NCBI GenBank assembly: GCA_902475415.1 | Contig: CABRZK010000139.1 | Span: forward strand, 1-6,820 | From: an uncultured Eubacterium sp. | GTDB lineage: Bacteria > Bacillota > Clostridia > Lachnospirales > Lachnospiraceae | Direction of reading: 5' to 3' | DNA length: 6,820 nucleotides | Shown here: positions 5,559 to 6,820 of the stretch, piece by piece | Position numbering within the stretch: the stretch's first letter is position 1 | Layout: the number at the start of each line of letters is the position of its first letter | Translations under genes and position numbers: made by a program | Notes under the pieces: generated by a model | The model's database searches: none | What the model was told of the DNA's origin: nothing | Seen by the model: only the letters and a program-made list of their open reading frames with translations

Positions 5559-6809
5559 ATGAGTTCAATCAAAGATATTAACCTTGCTCCGTCTGGAGCA
5601 CACAAAATAGACTGGGTTCGTAAAAACTGTCCGCTTCTGCGCAGTCTGGAAGATGATTTTTCCAAGGAGAAACCATTTGAAGGTATCCGTATCGCCCTGT
5701 CCATTCATCTGGAGGCTAAGACAGCATATTTATGTAAAGTACTGGCTGCTGGTGGTGCAGAAATGTACATTACAGGAAGCAATCCGCTGTCTACCCAGGA
5801 TGACGTGGCAGCAGCCCTGGTGGCAGATGGTTTAAATGTATTTGCATGGTATAACTGCACACCGGAAGAATATGATCAGCATATTACAAGCGTTCTGGAG
5901 AATAACTGCAATATCATCATTGATGATGGCGGCGATCTGGTACATATGCTTCATACAAAAATGCAGGATAAGCTGCAGTATGTCATTGGTGGATGTGAGG
6001 AGACTACAACCGGTATCATCCGTCTGATCGCAATGGCAAAAAATGATGAACTGAAATTCCCGATGGTTCTGGTAAACAATGCGGACTGCAAGCATCTTTT
6101 TGACAACCGTTACGGAACCGGTCAGTCTGTATTTGATGGAATCAATCGTACCACCAACCTGATCGTGGCAGGAAAATATGTCGTAGTAGCAGGTTACGGC
6201 TGGTGTGGAAAAGGTGTGGATATGCGTGCCAAAGGTCTGGGCGCCAAAGTCATCGTTACTGAAGTAGATCCAATCAAAGCTATCGAAGCTGTTATGGACG
6301 GATTTGATGTTATGCCGATGAATGAGGCAGCTAAAATCGGTGATTTCTTTATCACAGTGACCGGTTGTGCCGGCGTTATCAGTGAGAAAGATTTTAAAGT
6401 CATGAAAAATGGTGCTATTTTGTGTAATGCAGGACATTTTGACGTGGAAATCGACATGAAACGCCTGCGTGAGATCGCACTGGATACCATTGACCAGCGT
6501 AAAAATATTGTCGGATACCAGATCAGCGAAGACAAATGGATCTATGTGCTGGCAGAGGGACGTCTCGTCAACCTGGCTGCAGGCGACGGACATCCGGCAG
6601 AGATCATGGATATGAGCTTCGCAATTCAGGCACTGAGTGCAAAATACCTGGTAGAAAATGCAAAGAATTTAAATGAGAAGCTGATTAATGTGCCGCGGGA
6701 TGTTGATCTGGAAGTTGCAAACAGAAAACTTCGTTTCCTGGGTAAATCCATCGATACATTGACACCGGAGCAGGAGAAATACCTGAATTCATCCAATATC
6801 GATCTGTAG
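5559..6809 (+). CDS. ahcY: S-adenosylhomocysteine hydrolase (adenosylhomocysteinase)
   Basis: This cytoplasmic NAD-dependent enzyme reversibly splits S-adenosylhomocysteine, the by-product of SAM-dependent methylation, into adenosine and homocysteine. The ATG at 5559 has AGGAGG (5547-5552) six bases before it. The 416-residue protein shows GSNPLSTQDDVAAAL (73-87), DDGGD (122-126), EETTTG (147-152), NNADCKHLFDN (173-183; Lys178 and Asp182 match human Lys186 and Asp190), the NAD loop GYGWCGKG (212-219) with Glu235 for the NAD ribose, NAGHFDVEID (290-299, His293) and GRLVNLAAGDGHP (334-346, His345). All key residues seem present. The 73-87 and GYGWCG segments resemble Thermotoga/archaeal enzymes, and the eukaryote-type C-terminal KPDHYRY extension is absent, as in that class. 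It follows its own promoter region and is not tightly coupled to the alarmone synthetase gene. Confidence 0.96.
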   Translation: MSSIKDINLAPSGAHKIDWVRKNCPLLRSLEDDFSKEKPFEGIRIALSIHLEAKTAYLCKVLAAGGAEMYITGSNPLSTQDDVAAALVADGLNVFAWYNCTPEEYDQHITSVLENNCNIIIDDGGDLVHMLHTKMQDKLQYVIGGCEETTTGIIRLIAMAKNDELKFPMVLVNNADCKHLFDNRYGTGQSVFDGINRTTNLIVAGKYVVVAGYGWCGKGVDMRAKGLGAKVIVTEVDPIKAIEAVMDGFDVMPMNEAAKIGDFFITVTGCAGVISEKDFKVMKNGAILCNAGHFDVEIDMKRLREIALDTIDQRKNIVGYQISEDKWIYVLAEGRLVNLAAGDGHPAEIMDMSFAIQALSAKYLVENAKNLNEKLINVPRDVDLEVANRKLRFLGKSIDTLTPEQEKYLNSSNIDL

Positions 6810-6820
6810 AATCAGAAGTC

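Noticed and set aside
5832..6593. Long minus-strand open frame (253 codons) opposite ahcY
   Set aside because: It lies wholly opposite a clear SAH hydrolase, and its translation is rich in Cys and His without a recognisable domain. It is a shadow of the biased codon use on the + strand.

Overview
The window looks like ordinary chromosomal DNA from a Gram-positive Clostridia-class Firmicute, most likely a gut Lachnospiraceae relative. This rests on moderate GC, strong AGGAGG-type ribosome binding sites, TATAAT promoters, an ATP-type PfkA, a NiaR repressor and a small YwaC/RelP-type alarmone synthetase. The genus is inference. All seven genes are on the + strand, and the long minus-strand frames are shadows.

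Layout. (1) 2-1747 is the 3' part of a large protein that begins outside the window. It has beta-rich, propeller-like repeats and a C-terminal domain that resembles a C39-like papain-fold domain without its catalytic residues. (2) 1812-2783 is pfkA, 6-phosphofructokinase. It is complete and ends at a strong intrinsic terminator (2864-2922). (3) A TATAAT promoter at 2936 starts a tight three-gene operon: a TrmH/SpoU-type RNA 2'-O-methyltransferase (3019-3795), an unrecognised 88-residue protein (3797-4063) and the NAD/niacin repressor NiaR (4070-4591). The gaps between them are 1 and 6 bases. (4) 4678-5400 is a small alarmone synthetase with its own candidate promoter. (5) A 158-base intergenic region carries two near-identical extended -10 promoter-like copies and overlapping hairpins. 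(6) 5559-6809 is a complete S-adenosylhomocysteine hydrolase.

The genes are mostly housekeeping: glycolysis, RNA methylation, niacin-responsive repression, (p)ppGpp signalling and recycling of the methylation by-product SAH. The methyltransferase makes SAH and the hydrolase removes it, but they are in separate transcription units, so a direct functional link is not shown.

I see no mobile element, CRISPR array, tRNA, rRNA or clear novel multi-gene system. The points most worth a second look are the duplicated promoter and mutually exclusive hairpins before the SAH hydrolase, the Asn-to-Leu change in the PfkA active-site loop, the degenerate C39-like domain, and the uncharacterised 88-residue protein between the methyltransferase and NiaR.
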